From contig CP060759.1 in the NCBI GenBank assembly GCA_023205875.1, forward strand, positions 721,501 to 785,500: 64,000 nucleotides of DNA. Direction: 5' to 3'. The position numbers and the translations under genes are program-made. The notes under the pieces were generated by a model, which saw nothing but the letters and a program-made list of their open reading frames with translations, was not told the DNA's origin and did no database searches. Positions 28,322 to 38,027 of the stretch are shown here, piece by piece. Position 1 is the stretch's first letter, and each line of letters starts with the position of its first letter. This DNA comes from Chloropicon primus (lineage: Eukaryota > Chlorophyta > Chloropicophyceae > Chloropicales > Chloropicaceae).

Positions 28322-28902
28322 ATGACAGTCCACCGAAAGCGAAAGTGCTTGACGCTGCAGGACATCACGACTGATGCTGTTGCCAGGAACCTCGATGGAT
28401 ACGCTTCGCTGGGAGTGATACCGCTGGATGTTGCCGCGAAGCTTCTTCAGAGAGTTTTGCAGCTCGGGGTCCTCACTCCGCACAGCTCGGCGCTCCTTGC
28501 AGAGACGGGCCACGAAGAGATTGTGCGGTTTCTCCGGCAGTGCAAGTCCCTGCCCCCCATCCTACCGACGAGGTGTGGCAACTAGTGCCATGCATGGTGG
28601 CGAAGCCCAGGGATCAGTTAGTTGCCTCCAAGCAGTTGGTCCCTCGTGAGGGAGCTGACGTCCCCGTGAGGGAGCTTCCTCGCTTGATGCGTGCGGTGTC
28701 GCGGGCAGAAGCTGTGGGGAAGACTGAGGCTTGTCCAGCCCGAGGGACGACGAGCCAAGCATCTCCCGTGGCTCGAGGATTGCGCCGAGGATCGCCGCCG
28801 GGGCGTCACGGCAGGGATCAGACCACTAAGAGCGTTATGGAGTTTATGAAGATCCACAGAAGGAGAGCAGATCCAAAGCAGCCTCGGAGTTCTATTTTGT
28901 AA
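28322..28902 (+). CDS. Elongin-A-like domain protein, apparent -1 frameshift in a C6 run
   Basis: The frame from ATG 28322 encodes CLTLQDITTDAVARNLDGY and then IPLDVAAKLLQRVL, which resembles the elongin A/F-box-like module that links RNA polymerase II to elongin B/C. This frame stops at 28585 after 87 residues. The overlapping frame one base back supplies HPTDEVWQLVPCMVAKPRDQL and a long basic tail ending at 28902. In elongin A the module continues with exactly such a DTDELW block, so the two frames look like one gene. The switch point is CTGCCCCCCATC at about 28549-28560. It could be a sequencing or assembly error in the C run, a real mutation, or ribosomal slippage. A TGTAA overlaps the second frame's stop, which favours that end as the real one. 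Confidence 0.55.
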
Positions 28903-29953
28903 CAAAACTTTTTGTATTATCCTCCACAACTCTCCAAGTTTTTTGAAATTCTCTCGCGTTTCGACGACGGGGCTGATTGACGAGAGACGCCATAACCCCC
29001 AAGAAGCCCTTCCCAATCCCCACTCCTCACTTTGCATGAGACCTTCTCCAAGGGAAATCTTGGAGAGTTGTCGCGTATGTCGTGACTGGGCTGTGTCCCT
29101 CGCACCACCTCAATCGATGTCGATTTTTTGGGGTAACAACCCACCCACGATCTTCCTTCCCTAGGAAAAGTGGCCTCCTCTTTCGTTCTTCCTGGTCAGG
29201 CCCTGACAGGAAAAATCTTGTGCTCCTCAAAATTTGTAGCAAGACGTGTACAGAGAGTTCCCTCCCTCCCTCGCCCTTATTCAAGTCCTTGGAGCCGAGA
29301 ACCAGAGCCAAGAACCAGAACCAAGTGCTTTAGAAAGGGACATCATGAAGAGAGAGAGAGAGGTTTTCGTTTTTTTCTCCGGAGTGTTGGCCCCTTTCTT
29401 TTGCTCTTCCTCTTGCTCTTCCTTCTGGGTCGTTTGTCGTTTCGATTGACGATGGCCTTTTTAACAGAGAGAGGGAGAGAGCTTGTGGGGCTTGGTTTCC
29501 TCCCTGGGGGAAAGAACTACTCAAAGCCCTCACCGGAAGGAATTGTTGAGTGATTTGGTTGCTACTGCCCACTTCGGGAGGGGGAAGCAATTGAGGCGCT
29601 CCACATTAGCATTGTTGATGGAGAAAACCTTGGAGCAGTTTGAGCTTGGAGGGTGGTACCTCGATAGATAGGTACAAGACGACGCCTTGGGATACTACAT
29701 GATTTAGGAGCTCAAGGAGGGAACACGGACACGGTAAAACGTGTGGAACCCCGCGGAAGCGAAAGTCTTGCCAGTCCTCGAGGACGGATCCTCGCGATTC
29801 ACCAACCGACGGACCGATCAATCAAAACACAACATTTTGCAATCGGTTTCCTGCCTCAGAGGTTGTCCCAGTCGTGTACCGCAGTGAGGGATGCAAAGTT
29901 GAATACGAAACAGGAACCTAGCACGTATTACGAGTCCCGCCCTGCAAGGAAAG
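28903..29953. other. Long intergenic region before CDC14
   Basis: This 1,051 bp stretch is the longest gene-free one in the window. It holds a 13 bp inverted repeat (ACAACTCTCCAAG at 28926-28938 and its complement at 29059-29071), short GAGA tracts near 29348 and 29466, and an AACCAGAGCC/AACCAGAACC repeat near 29300. Short open frames here show no codon pattern or family that I recognise. It may contain the CDC14 5' UTR. Confidence 0.5.
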
Positions 29954-31531
29954 ATGAGGACCTCCAAGTTGTCCGTGGATGAATTTGCTCAGGTAATTTG
30001 TTTTTCGATGACCGTCTCGTTTCCTCTTGTCCCTCCACCACCAGGGGAGGGGCCAATACCTTGAGGTAGGGGGACCCCCAAACTAACTCTCCGCTTTACT
30101 ACCTAGGCCACGGAAATAATCCCAAACAAGTTCTACTACGCCGTCGTGAAGCGCGTGGACTCGCCGCAGCGCTCAGCCGTTGCACGCGCGAACTTGGTGT
30201 TCTCCATTGATGAGGAGTTGGTAAGTGTCGCTCGGATCCTGCATCTCTTTCCTTGGCCACCACCTTGCCTCGATTCCTGCCGGCCAAATTGCGCCTTGCT
30301 GACCAAGCTGGACTTTTGAAAACAGGTTTATGAAGCGTTCTACGCGGACTTTGGCCCGCTCAACCTTGGGCAGCTCTGGCGCTTCGCGAAGAAGCTCGAG
30401 GCGTACTTGAAGGCCGCAGAGAAGGACAACAAGAGAGTATATTTGTACACGTATTCAAGGGGGGACACGAAGGCCAACTCATGCGTGCTCGTTGGGGCCT
30501 ACCTCATCCTTTACAGGGACTACTCGGTGCAGGACGCTTACAAGCACTTCATTGGTTACGCCCCTTTCCTTCCGTACAGAGACGCTTCGTGCGGGATCTC
30601 GACGTTCAACTTGACGGCCCTTGACTGTCTCAAGGGGGTGTATAGGGCCAAGGTGACGGGATTGATTGACCACCACCTCGGGGAGGACAGCAAGTTCAAG
30701 GTGGAGGAGTATGAATTTTATGAACAGGTTGAGAATGGGGATATGAATTGGATCGTGCCGAACAAGTTTCTGGCGTTCAGTGGGCCAACCTCGAAGAGGG
30801 AGCCTTGCTATGGCTTCTACACCAAGATACCGGAGGACTACACTGGCTATTTCAACGAGAATGGGGTGAAGGCCGTCATTAGGCTGAATAACAAGATGTA
30901 CGACAGGAAGAGGTTCACCAAGGCTGGCATCCAGCACTTCGAGCTGTACTTTCCTGACGGGAGCTGCCCGCCGGACACCATCCGCAAGAAGTTCTTGGAG
31001 ATCACCGAGAACATTCGAGGTGGCATCGCCGTTCACTGCAAGGCGGGGTTGGGAAGGACTGGCGTGCTGATCGCGTGCTACATGATGAAGCACTTCAACT
31101 TTTCTGCGAGGGAGGCGATCTCTTGGATCCGCATCTGCCGTCCAGGCAGCATCATCGGCCCCCAGCAGCACTACCTTTGTGAGGTCGAGATGCAGATGAA
31201 GCAGGAAGGCAACGACTTCCGCGCCAGGAATGACATGAAATTCCAGAGCCCACTCAGGGCGGCGTCTATTGACGATGTGAGCGAGAGCGAGAACAGCCCA
31301 AAGGGAGTCCTCAAGTCACCAAGGAAGGTTTTCTCTGGTTATACGAAGACTGGGGAGGGTCACGCCTCCCCAAAGAAGGTGGTCGGCAAGACCTTGGACA
31401 TGTCTCCAGTGCTTCAAGTGTTGCCGAGGTCGCCTCTGCAGGGTCTCGGAAGCAAAAGTCCAAAGTCCCCGTCTCAGAGGCACGTCGCGATGAACGGGCA
31501 GCCAAGAAAGATCAAGCTCAACTCCACTTGA
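29954..31531 (+). CDS. CDC14: CDC14 dual-specificity protein phosphatase (3 exons)
   Basis: CDC14 reverses CDK phosphorylation and in many eukaryotes also acts at centrosomes, cilia and in cytokinesis. Exons 29954-29992, 30107-30220 and 30326-31531 give 452 aa. The N-terminal domain shows LVFSIDEELVYEAFYADFG and PFLPYRDASCGISTFNLT; the catalytic domain has the P-loop HCKAGLGRTGVLIACY with the nucleophile at about Cys289, then WIRICRPGSIIGPQQHYL. All hallmarks of an active enzyme are present. The roughly 110-residue tail is rich in SP/KSP sites. The short first exon (13 codons) is the weakest part. The last 31 codons and 3' flank are copied again 1.84 kb downstream (see repeats). Land plants have largely lost CDC14, so this supports an algal source. 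Confidence 0.92.
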
Positions 31532-31642
31532 ACGACAAGGAGGAGGCCGCGACGCTAAGCGCGCATAAAAAATATGAAAACTATGATGTTTGTGATTCAA
31601 CCACACAGACGGCCATTCTTTTCTTCCCGTCGATCGATCGAT
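31427..31642. repeat. Direct repeat copy A: CDC14 3' end and flank
   Basis: This 216 bp segment covers the final codons, stop and 3' flank of CDC14, ending in CGATCGATCGAT. It is nearly identical to copy B, offset by 1,840 bp: one substitution (31438) and one short AG/GACG difference near 31607. Confidence 0.97.
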
Positions 31643-31780
31643 CACACCACGATACGAGGATCCTCCTATGGTGGATAGAAAAAAAAAAAGTCGATTGAAG
31701 AGAGATCTGCTTACTTCTGCTTCGGGTTTGTCCCAGGGCAAGGGAAGCTTCAAAAAATTCAGCTGCTGGAAGAATCACAC

Positions 31781-32977
31781 TCACTGGTCGCCAGCGGCCC
31801 ACCTGTAGGAGCGCTGGTCCTCGCCGGCGTCCTCGCCGCAGAAGGCAACCTCGCCGGAGATCAAGATGGTCTCCTCTGGGATGTTGGCCCATCCATGGCG
31901 TTGGATGTCGGCCAACGCCATGGTTGGGCCGTTCAAATCAGCGCACTTCAAGGGAAGCTCCAGAGTCACGCGAACGGCGTGGTTGCCCTCGGGCATCTCC
32001 TCCATTCCGGAAGGCCAGCAAGCCGACTTCACGTTCTGGCTGAAATCGTAGTCCCAGTCCAAAGAGGTGACACAGTCCTTGACGGTGCCGTCCTCCATCA
32101 GGAGGGGAACTCCACCAACAAATGCCTGGCCAATGTCATCAGCAACGGACCTCGCGCCACCGGCGATGCTCTGCCACCAGCCCTTGCAATCCTGGTCCTC
32201 TCCGTCACGGACGGTCGTGTTCCAGAGCTCCTGAGGGACGGGCTCGCAGGTCTCGCTGGCGGCATCCTTGGCATACTGCTTCATCATGTCGCCAAAATCA
32301 GCGTGCTGCGACTCCTCGGCATCGACGTCCCCGTCGTGGTCCTCGATCTCGTCGTCGTCGTCGTCGTAATCCTCCGTCTGGTTATCACCAGCCACGATGG
32401 TGTCTCCCAACGCAAGACCAACGTAGGAGCGCTGGTCCTCGCCGGCATCATCGCCGCAGAGAGCAACCTCACCGGACACCATGTAGGCCTGCAGTGGGAC
32501 ATCGGACCAGTCCGTGCTGTCGTCGTAGTCGGCCGCATCGACGCACTGCAGGGGAAGGCCGAGGCGAATGCGCACAGCGTGGTTTTCCTCGGGCTCCTCC
32601 TCCATTCCGGAAGGCCAGCAAGCCGACTGGACGATCTGGCTGTAGTCATCCAGAGGCATGCTGTTCACGCAGATCTTCTCCGTTCCATTCACCAGAAGGG
32701 GAGCGCCGTTCTCGAAGGCCTGACCGATGTCGTCAGCAACGGACCTCGCGTCACCGGCGATGCTCTGCCACCAGCCCTCGCAGTCCTGGTTGGTGCCGTT
32801 GCGCATCGTCGTGTTCCACATCTCCTGGGGGATGTCCTCGCAGGTTCCGTTCGCGCTGTGAGCGAGGAACTGCCTCATCGCGTCCCCGAAGTCCTGCTGG
32901 TCCTGGGCGACGGCTCCACCGGCCACCGCCAGCGCGAGCGCGAGGCTCGCTGCCAAGTACTTGCTGGTGTGCACCAT
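31781..32977 (-). CDS. Secreted tandem-duplicated six-cysteine domain protein, family unknown
   Basis: The product is 398 aa from the ATG at 32977. A signal peptide is clear (YLAASLALALAVAGGAVA). Two homologous domains follow, at about 26-215 and 245-398, joined by a very acidic linker (DYDDDDDEIEDHDGD). Each domain repeats the blocks WNTT, QDCxGWWQSIAG, ARSVADDIGQAF, SACWPSGMEE, NHAVRV/I, SGEVAxCGxDAGEDQRSY, and each has six cysteines at matching positions, suggesting three disulfides. There are about six N-glycosylation sites, most in domain 1. I do not recognise the family. DNA between the two halves is still closely similar, so the internal duplication is fairly young. The gene lies alone in the 1.6 kb between two copies of the CDC14 3' end. 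An acidic, disulfide-rich, glycosylated extracellular or vacuolar protein is the safest description. Confidence 0.8.
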   Translation of the reverse strand: MVHTSKYLAASLALALAVAGGAVAQDQQDFGDAMRQFLAHSANGTCEDIPQEMWNTTMRNGTNQDCEGWWQSIAGDARSVADDIGQAFENGAPLLVNGTEKICVNSMPLDDYSQIVQSACWPSGMEEEPEENHAVRIRLGLPLQCVDAADYDDSTDWSDVPLQAYMVSGEVALCGDDAGEDQRSYVGLALGDTIVAGDNQTEDYDDDDDEIEDHDGDVDAEESQHADFGDMMKQYAKDAASETCEPVPQELWNTTVRDGEDQDCKGWWQSIAGGARSVADDIGQAFVGGVPLLMEDGTVKDCVTSLDWDYDFSQNVKSACWPSGMEEMPEGNHAVRVTLELPLKCADLNGPTMALADIQRHGWANIPEETILISGEVAFCGEDAGEDQRSYRWAAGDQ

Positions 32978-33266
32978 CGTCGTCGTTGTCTTCGTTGTTC
33001 GTCGTCGGTTCCCGGTTCGTCTCGTCTTCTTACTCGCCGTGCGTTCGTTGTCCGATCGAGGTCGCCGAGGTGTTGCTCTCTTTCTGTCTCCCCACTTTTC
33101 GGCCGACCTCCCACAGGCAGGCAGGCGGCGGCCATGCCTCCCAAAGTCACGCACCGTCGCCCCTCTCGGAAAGACGTAACGCCCCGCGTCTCCAAACCAC
33201 TTCTGGAGAGTGTGATCGTGTCTTGAGGACGCCGAGCGCAGTGGTGGGATGGCGGGCAGGGGTTAT

Positions 33267-33484
33267 AGGTCGCCTCTTCAGGGTCTCGGAAGCAAAAGTC
33301 CAAAGTCCCCGTCTCAGAGGCACGTCGCGATGAACGGGCAGCCAAGAAAGATCAAGCTCAACTCCACTTGAACGACAAGGAGGAGGCCGCGACGCTAAGC
33401 GCGCATAAAAAATATGAAAACTATGATGTTTGTGATTCAACCACACGACGACGGCCATTCTTTTCTTCCCGTCGATCGATCGAT
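33267..33484. repeat. Direct repeat copy B of the CDC14 3' end
   Basis: This 218 bp copy of 31427-31642 carries the CDC14 terminal codons without the rest of the gene. An unbroken stretch of about 168 bp (from 33279) is identical to copy A. Here it lies upstream of delta-tubulin. Confidence 0.97.
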
Positions 33485-33728
33485 GATCCCCCTCCTCTTG
33501 GGAAGGCCGTCGCCGTCGTCGCTCCTCTTCCCCTTCGCTCTTTCTTTCGCGCCCTTTCCAAGATCGTCATCTTGGTTTGCTCGAGTGACAGACGAGGGTC
33601 GAGGCGCGCGCGGCCTTCCTTCCTTCCCTTGGCGCGGTCGCACCCCTTCGCGAGTGGTGGTATGGGACAACGCTAGGAGCGGGGCCGGACGACCAAGTGA
33701 AGCGAAAGGGTTGTTTAGAAACAGACAG

Positions 33729-33786
<58 letters not shown>
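33729..33786. repeat. (AG)n tract abutting the delta-tubulin start codon
   Basis: Roughly 26 AG dinucleotides run without a break up to the ATG at 33787, so they lie in the 5' UTR or mark the initiation region. Confidence 0.95.
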
Positions 33787-33792
<6 letters not shown>

Positions 33793-35154
33793 TCGAGCGT
33801 GGTTTCCCTTCAGGTTGGCCAATGTGGCATCCAGCTGGGGACGTCCCTGCTTGAGACGATAGCAGGGGAGGAGATGAACTTGGGTTCGGAGGGGGGGCTG
33901 TCCGACACGTTCTTTCGTCAGCAGAGGCTCGTGGCGAGCGACTCTTACAGCATCAAAGGGGTGATACAAAAGACTCACCCCAGGAGCGTCTTGGTGGACA
34001 TGGAGCCCAAGGTGATCGCCTCGACGGTCAGGAGCAGCGGGAACGAGTCTCCTCTCTTCACGTTCGATCCGAGGAGCTGCTTCGCGAAGCAGAGCGGGTC
34101 CGGGAACAACTGGGCTCGGGGGTACTTCGAGTACGGCAGCCAGTACGGCGACGACATCTTGGACAAGGTGCGCAGGGAAGTCGAGAAGTGCGACATGTTT
34201 CGGGGTTTTCTCGTCATGCAGAGCTTAGCGGGGGGGACGGGTTCTGGTTTGGGGGCCAGGCTCGCTCAGCTGCTCAAAGACGACTTTCAGTCCAGTTTCT
34301 TGCTCAACCACTGCGTTTGGCCCTACGAGAGCGGGGAAGTCATTGTCCAGAACTACAACACCCTGTTGACGCTTTCCCACCTGCACGACTGCTCCGATGG
34401 CATCATCGTCACGGAGAACGAGACCCTCCTCCAGACATGCAAGCGCAGGCTCGATATCGCGAGGCCGACCTTCGACGACTTGAACAAGGTCGCAGCCAAG
34501 GGCCTCGCGAGTGTCCTCTTGCCTGCGGAAAGGCAGTCCGTGGATCCTTACGACTTTGGCGGGGGAGGGGGGGGAGTGGAGCAGAACCTTCTGGGTGATC
34601 TCGTGGAGCACCTTTGCTCCCACCCCGCCTTCAAGATGCTGACTCTCAAGTCCGCGCCCCAGGTCCAGACGAAGGCCTTGGACTTCACCGAGTTCAAGTG
34701 GACCACCATCCTGAAGTGGCTCCGGCAGATGCTGATTGTGAGCTCGTCCCTGGACGAGACCCTGGATTGGGGGGTAAAGATCGACTCTGGAAGCAGCATC
34801 AACAGGGTGCACTGCAAGAGCATGGGGAACTTTCTGGTGTTGAGGGGGAGGGGGGCGGTCGATGCCGACGTCACCACATTCGCCGACAAGGCCCTGTACC
34901 CGAGCTGGGCAAGCGACCCTCTGCGAGTGATGTGCAGCAAGGAGTCCTTCCTGAAGCACGAGATGTTTGCTACAGTGGTGAGCAACAGCCAAGCGTCGAT
35001 CGTTCCCATGAGAAAGGTTCTGGACAAGGCTTACAACATGTTCGACGAGAAGGCTTACGTGCACCACTACGAGAGGTGCGGGCTCAGCCACAAGGACATG
35101 GAGTACGCCTTTGCGAATATCGAAGACATCATTGCAAAGTACGAGAGCTTGTGA
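33787..35154 (+). CDS. TUBD1: Delta-tubulin
   Basis: Delta-tubulin is needed for triplet microtubules in centrioles and basal bodies (UNI3 in Chlamydomonas). The product is 455 aa, intronless, the usual size. The N-terminus VVSLQVGQCGIQLG, the nucleotide loop SLAGGTGSGLGARL and VLVDMEPKVI identify a tubulin; WPYESGEVIVQNYNTLLTLSHL and HPAFKMLTLKSAPQ, with SNSQASIVPMRKVLDKAYNMF, match the delta class rather than alpha, beta or gamma. A glycine run (about residues 259-264) and acidic-poor tail are notable. The ATG directly follows a (GA)n tract; the frame is open upstream but encodes only the repeat. The stop is 33 bp from the convergent acetyltransferase stop. Confidence 0.93.
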
Positions 35155-35187
35155 TAATACAAAAAAAATTCTTTGTTCTCCCGGGTT

Positions 35188-35504
35188 TCAACGCTCGCTT
35201 AAAGCAGCGTTTTCGGTTCCCCTCGACTTCTCCCCGATCCTTCTGAACTTGCTGTTGGGAGGCAGAGGGAGCTCCTTGCAGTACAAGTAGCGCTTCTCTA
35301 GGACGTAATACCAAGGGTCCACTCCCTTTTGACTGTAACCCAAGCCCTTGTACAGGCTCTGCGCTCCATCGCTAACCACGCCCACGTGAAGCCAAGTCGA
35401 GTCGCAGTTCCACCGTTTCGCCAGCTTCTCGCACTCGCGAAGCATGCTCGTGGCCAACCCCTTCCTTCGATAGTCCTCCCGCACGACCCTAGCACGAGAG
35501 CGAA

Positions 35505-35537
<33 letters not shown>

Positions 35538-36185
35538 CAGAAGTCCGTTCGGCGCCAAAGGGAGGGAGGGGCGAACCGGCCCTTCCCCTTGCACTCACAT
35601 ATTCCCAATGTAGAAGCGCTGGACCCCCCTCGTTGGAAACGGAGGAGGCAGCTTCGCATCGGGCACAGTCATGCTCACGGTAACGCTCGCCACGATCTCG
35701 CCGTCGTCATTCTCCGCCAGGAGGCAGCAAAACATGCGCTGGGCGTCCTTGGTGGCGATGAGCCTCCTCAGGTTCCGGGCGGCGGGGGTGGAAGCGAATC
35801 CACCCACCAATTGGGTCGCCGTCCTCTTCTCCGCGGTCTCGTACCGGAGCTTCAGAGTCTGAGACTCGCGGGTCGCCAGCTGCTTCTGAGCCAGCGACTT
35901 GGCGAGCTGCTTGGTGAGCTCCTTGGTGATCTGATCGCTGTACCAGTCCTCGAGCAACGACAGCCAGGCGTCCAAGTAAGGGGCCTGCTTGCGAAACAAA
36001 TCCGTTTGCTCCCTGGCGAAAACTTCGGCACAAAGGCGGGACACTGGTCCGCAATCTCTCACTTTCGCCGTGCGAACCCGGAGGGGCTTGGCCCCTTGCC
36101 CGGTCGCCCCATTCACCTGCGCGCAGCACCTCTGCACCCCCTGCCTCCCCGCCCGGCACTTGTGCTGCCGCTGCAGGCCCATCAT
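35188..36185 (-). CDS. GNAT-family N-acetyltransferase, probably plastid-targeted (2 exons)
   Basis: Minus-strand exons 35599-36185 and 35188-35488 give 295 aa. The first 45 residues are basic, rich in Arg/Gln/Gly with no acidic residues, as in a transit peptide. The fold begins near LRVRTAKVRDCGPVSRLCAEVF. After a helical insert (residues about 80-125, ending CLLAENDDGEIVASVTVSM) comes the acetyl-CoA motif, split by the intron: FYIGNMVVREDYRRKGLATSM, then WLHVGVVSDGAQSLYKGLGY. The RRKGLA pyrophosphate loop is intact. Plant plastid GNATs acetylate protein N-termini and lysines; the substrate here is unknown. The intron (35489-35598) has a (GA)n tract. Two adjacent ATG codons occur at the start. 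Confidence 0.85.
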
Positions 36186-36392
36186 GCTGGCTTTTGTGTG
36201 GCCAAGAGGAGATCCAAGCCTCTTTTTGGATAGGGGCCTCCTCCTTCAATCAGGAATTGAAACGGCCAAACGTAAGCGGAGGGGAGCAAGCCGATGGAGA
36301 AGAACGCACGGATTGGGATGGATGAAAAGTTTATACTTATATACACACGCAATGTATTTAGGTGCGGTCGGTCCAGGCAAACGCCACTCTGC

Positions 36393-38027
36393 TCACTTGC
36401 GCTTGACGAGGCGGGCAGCGAAAGCGCCATCGATCTTGTGCTGGTGGGGGAAAGTTTGAAGGAAGCCGTCCTTCTTGACATCCAAGGTTCCGGGCATCTC
36501 CTCGACCTCGAACTCTGGGTTTTCCCTCAGGAAGGCCATGATCCTTCCGGAGTTCTCCTCCTCCTCGATGGAGCAAGTGGAGTAGCAGAGGATCCCGCCC
36601 ACTTTGACGTGGTTCTTCGCGTGGTTGAGCAGCCTCGATTGGATCTCGGTGAGCTCCTGGAGGTCCTCCGCCTCCCTCCTCCACCTCAGGTCGGCCCTCT
36701 TCGCGAGGACCCCAGTCCCGGAGCAAGGGGCATCGACGAGCACCTTGTCGAAGAGAACGCCTTCGTTCTCCGCGGACCAAGCCTCGAAGGCCACCGAGTG
36801 GGTCTCCGTCACGAGACTGTCGGGGAACCTCCTGATCCCATTCTCCAGCGCCCTCATTCGGTTCCTGCTCGCGTCGAGCGCCACGAGCTTGCCCTCGTAG
36901 TTCATGCGCGCGGCGGCGTAGTAGAACTTTCCCCCCGGAGCGGCGCAGACGTCCAGCACCTCCTCCCCGGCCTTTGGATCCATGAGGTCGACCACGAGTC
37001 CGGCGCTGATGTCCTGCACTGAGCACAGCCGGTCCTGCATGAGGCCCGCCGAGAAGACCTTCTGCAGGCCCTTTTCGATCACGATGAAGTCCTCCAGGTA
37101 GCTCGTCTCGGAGAACTCGACCCCCGCCGCCTCCGCCTTTCTTTTCATTTCTTCCGTGTCAAGGCCGTGGCAAGGGTTCGTCCTCAGGCAGTACCTCGGC
37201 CGCGCGTTGTTGTACTCCAGAAGGTCCAGGCAGTCCTCCAGGCCGAATCGCGTGAGCCACCTGTCGATGAGCCAGTTGGGGTGCGAGTGCCTGTTGCCGA
37301 GAACCTCCACCAACTCCGCCCTTTCCATAGCGAGGAAATCCTCCGTGCTGTACTCTTCCTCCACGTACATGGTCACCTTCCTGAGCAGGCTGTTGATCAG
37401 CCCCGCAGCCTTCCTGGCGTTGCCTATCCCCTTGGCCAGGTTCACGTACTCGTTCACGACGTAAGCGGGCTTCTGCGCGAAATAAAGCTCGTACGCGCCC
37501 ATGCGGAGAATCTGCCTGACCCTGGAGTCAAAGGGCTTCGGGAGCTTCCCCCTCCTCCCGTCCTTGGACGCGCCGCGGCGGTGATAGTCGCCGTTCAGGC
37601 CGTCGATGATGTGATCCAGCTTCCGCTTCCACCTCAGTATCTCGCTCACCAGCCTCGTCACGTCCCTCCTGTCCTGGGCGGATAAGGTGTCTGTGGGACG
37701 AGACTCGGACGACGGCGCCCCGGTCGCCAGAGCCGCGTACGCCCCCTTGTCCTCCACTCGCAGCAGCTGCGCCAGCACGAGGGACCTCACCGTCTGCTCC
37801 GGCTTCTGCTGCCTCTCGCCCCGCACGCCCCGCACCGAGACTAGGCTCCCCGGCTTTTCCGCCTGCAGGGCCGACAAGGGGACCAGTTGTTTCCTCGTCG
37901 CCCTGTTGAAGAACGCCGCGCTCGGAAGCTTCCTCTCGACCGGCCACTTCCGTCCACCCTCACCGGACTGCCTCCACGTCTGCAAACCCAAGTCCTTCCT
38001 CTTGTGCGCGTGCGCGAACGCAGACAT
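36393..38027 (-). CDS. RsmB-type rRNA (cytosine-C5) methyltransferase with NusB-like domain
   Basis: The product is 544 aa, intronless. After an Arg/Lys-rich N-terminus of about 75 residues that looks like an organelle transit peptide, there is a NusB-like RNA-binding domain (about 85-240) and a NOL1/NOP2/Sun catalytic domain. SAM motif I reads EEVLDVCAAPGGKFYYA (about 357); motif IV has LVDAPCSGTGVL (about 435) and motif VI CYSTCSIEEEEN (about 487), so both cysteines used for m5C chemistry are present. This is the bacterial RsmB (Fmu) layout, so the likely job is methylation of plastid 16S rRNA; that target is inferred. The ATG at 38027 was chosen as the first in-frame ATG; the open frame upstream lacks one. 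It is 207 bp from the GNAT start in tandem orientation. Confidence 0.88.
   Translation of the reverse strand: MSAFAHAHKRKDLGLQTWRQSGEGGRKWPVERKLPSAAFFNRATRKQLVPLSALQAEKPGSLVSVRGVRGERQQKPEQTVRSLVLAQLLRVEDKGAYAALATGAPSSESRPTDTLSAQDRRDVTRLVSEILRWKRKLDHIIDGLNGDYHRRGASKDGRRGKLPKPFDSRVRQILRMGAYELYFAQKPAYVVNEYVNLAKGIGNARKAAGLINSLLRKVTMYVEEEYSTEDFLAMERAELVEVLGNRHSHPNWLIDRWLTRFGLEDCLDLLEYNNARPRYCLRTNPCHGLDTEEMKRKAEAAGVEFSETSYLEDFIVIEKGLQKVFSAGLMQDRLCSVQDISAGLVVDLMDPKAGEEVLDVCAAPGGKFYYAAARMNYEGKLVALDASRNRMRALENGIRRFPDSLVTETHSVAFEAWSAENEGVLFDKVLVDAPCSGTGVLAKRADLRWRREAEDLQELTEIQSRLLNHAKNHVKVGGILCYSTCSIEEEENSGRIMAFLRENPEFEVEEMPGTLDVKKDGFLQTFPHQHKIDGAFAARLVKRK

Larger units (their letters stand above)
32978..33786. 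other. Divergent region between the secreted-protein gene and delta-tubulin
   Basis: This 809 bp region includes direct repeat copy B (33267-33484). Its left part is upstream of the secreted-protein gene with a (CGT)n tract abutting that start codon. Its right part is upstream of delta-tubulin and ends in a long (AG)n tract. No separate gene is visible. Confidence 0.5.

Noticed and set aside
28943-29553. Several 60-130 residue frames in the intergenic region before CDC14
   Set aside because: They overlap one another in different frames and strands, show no conserved motif and have no splice or signal support.
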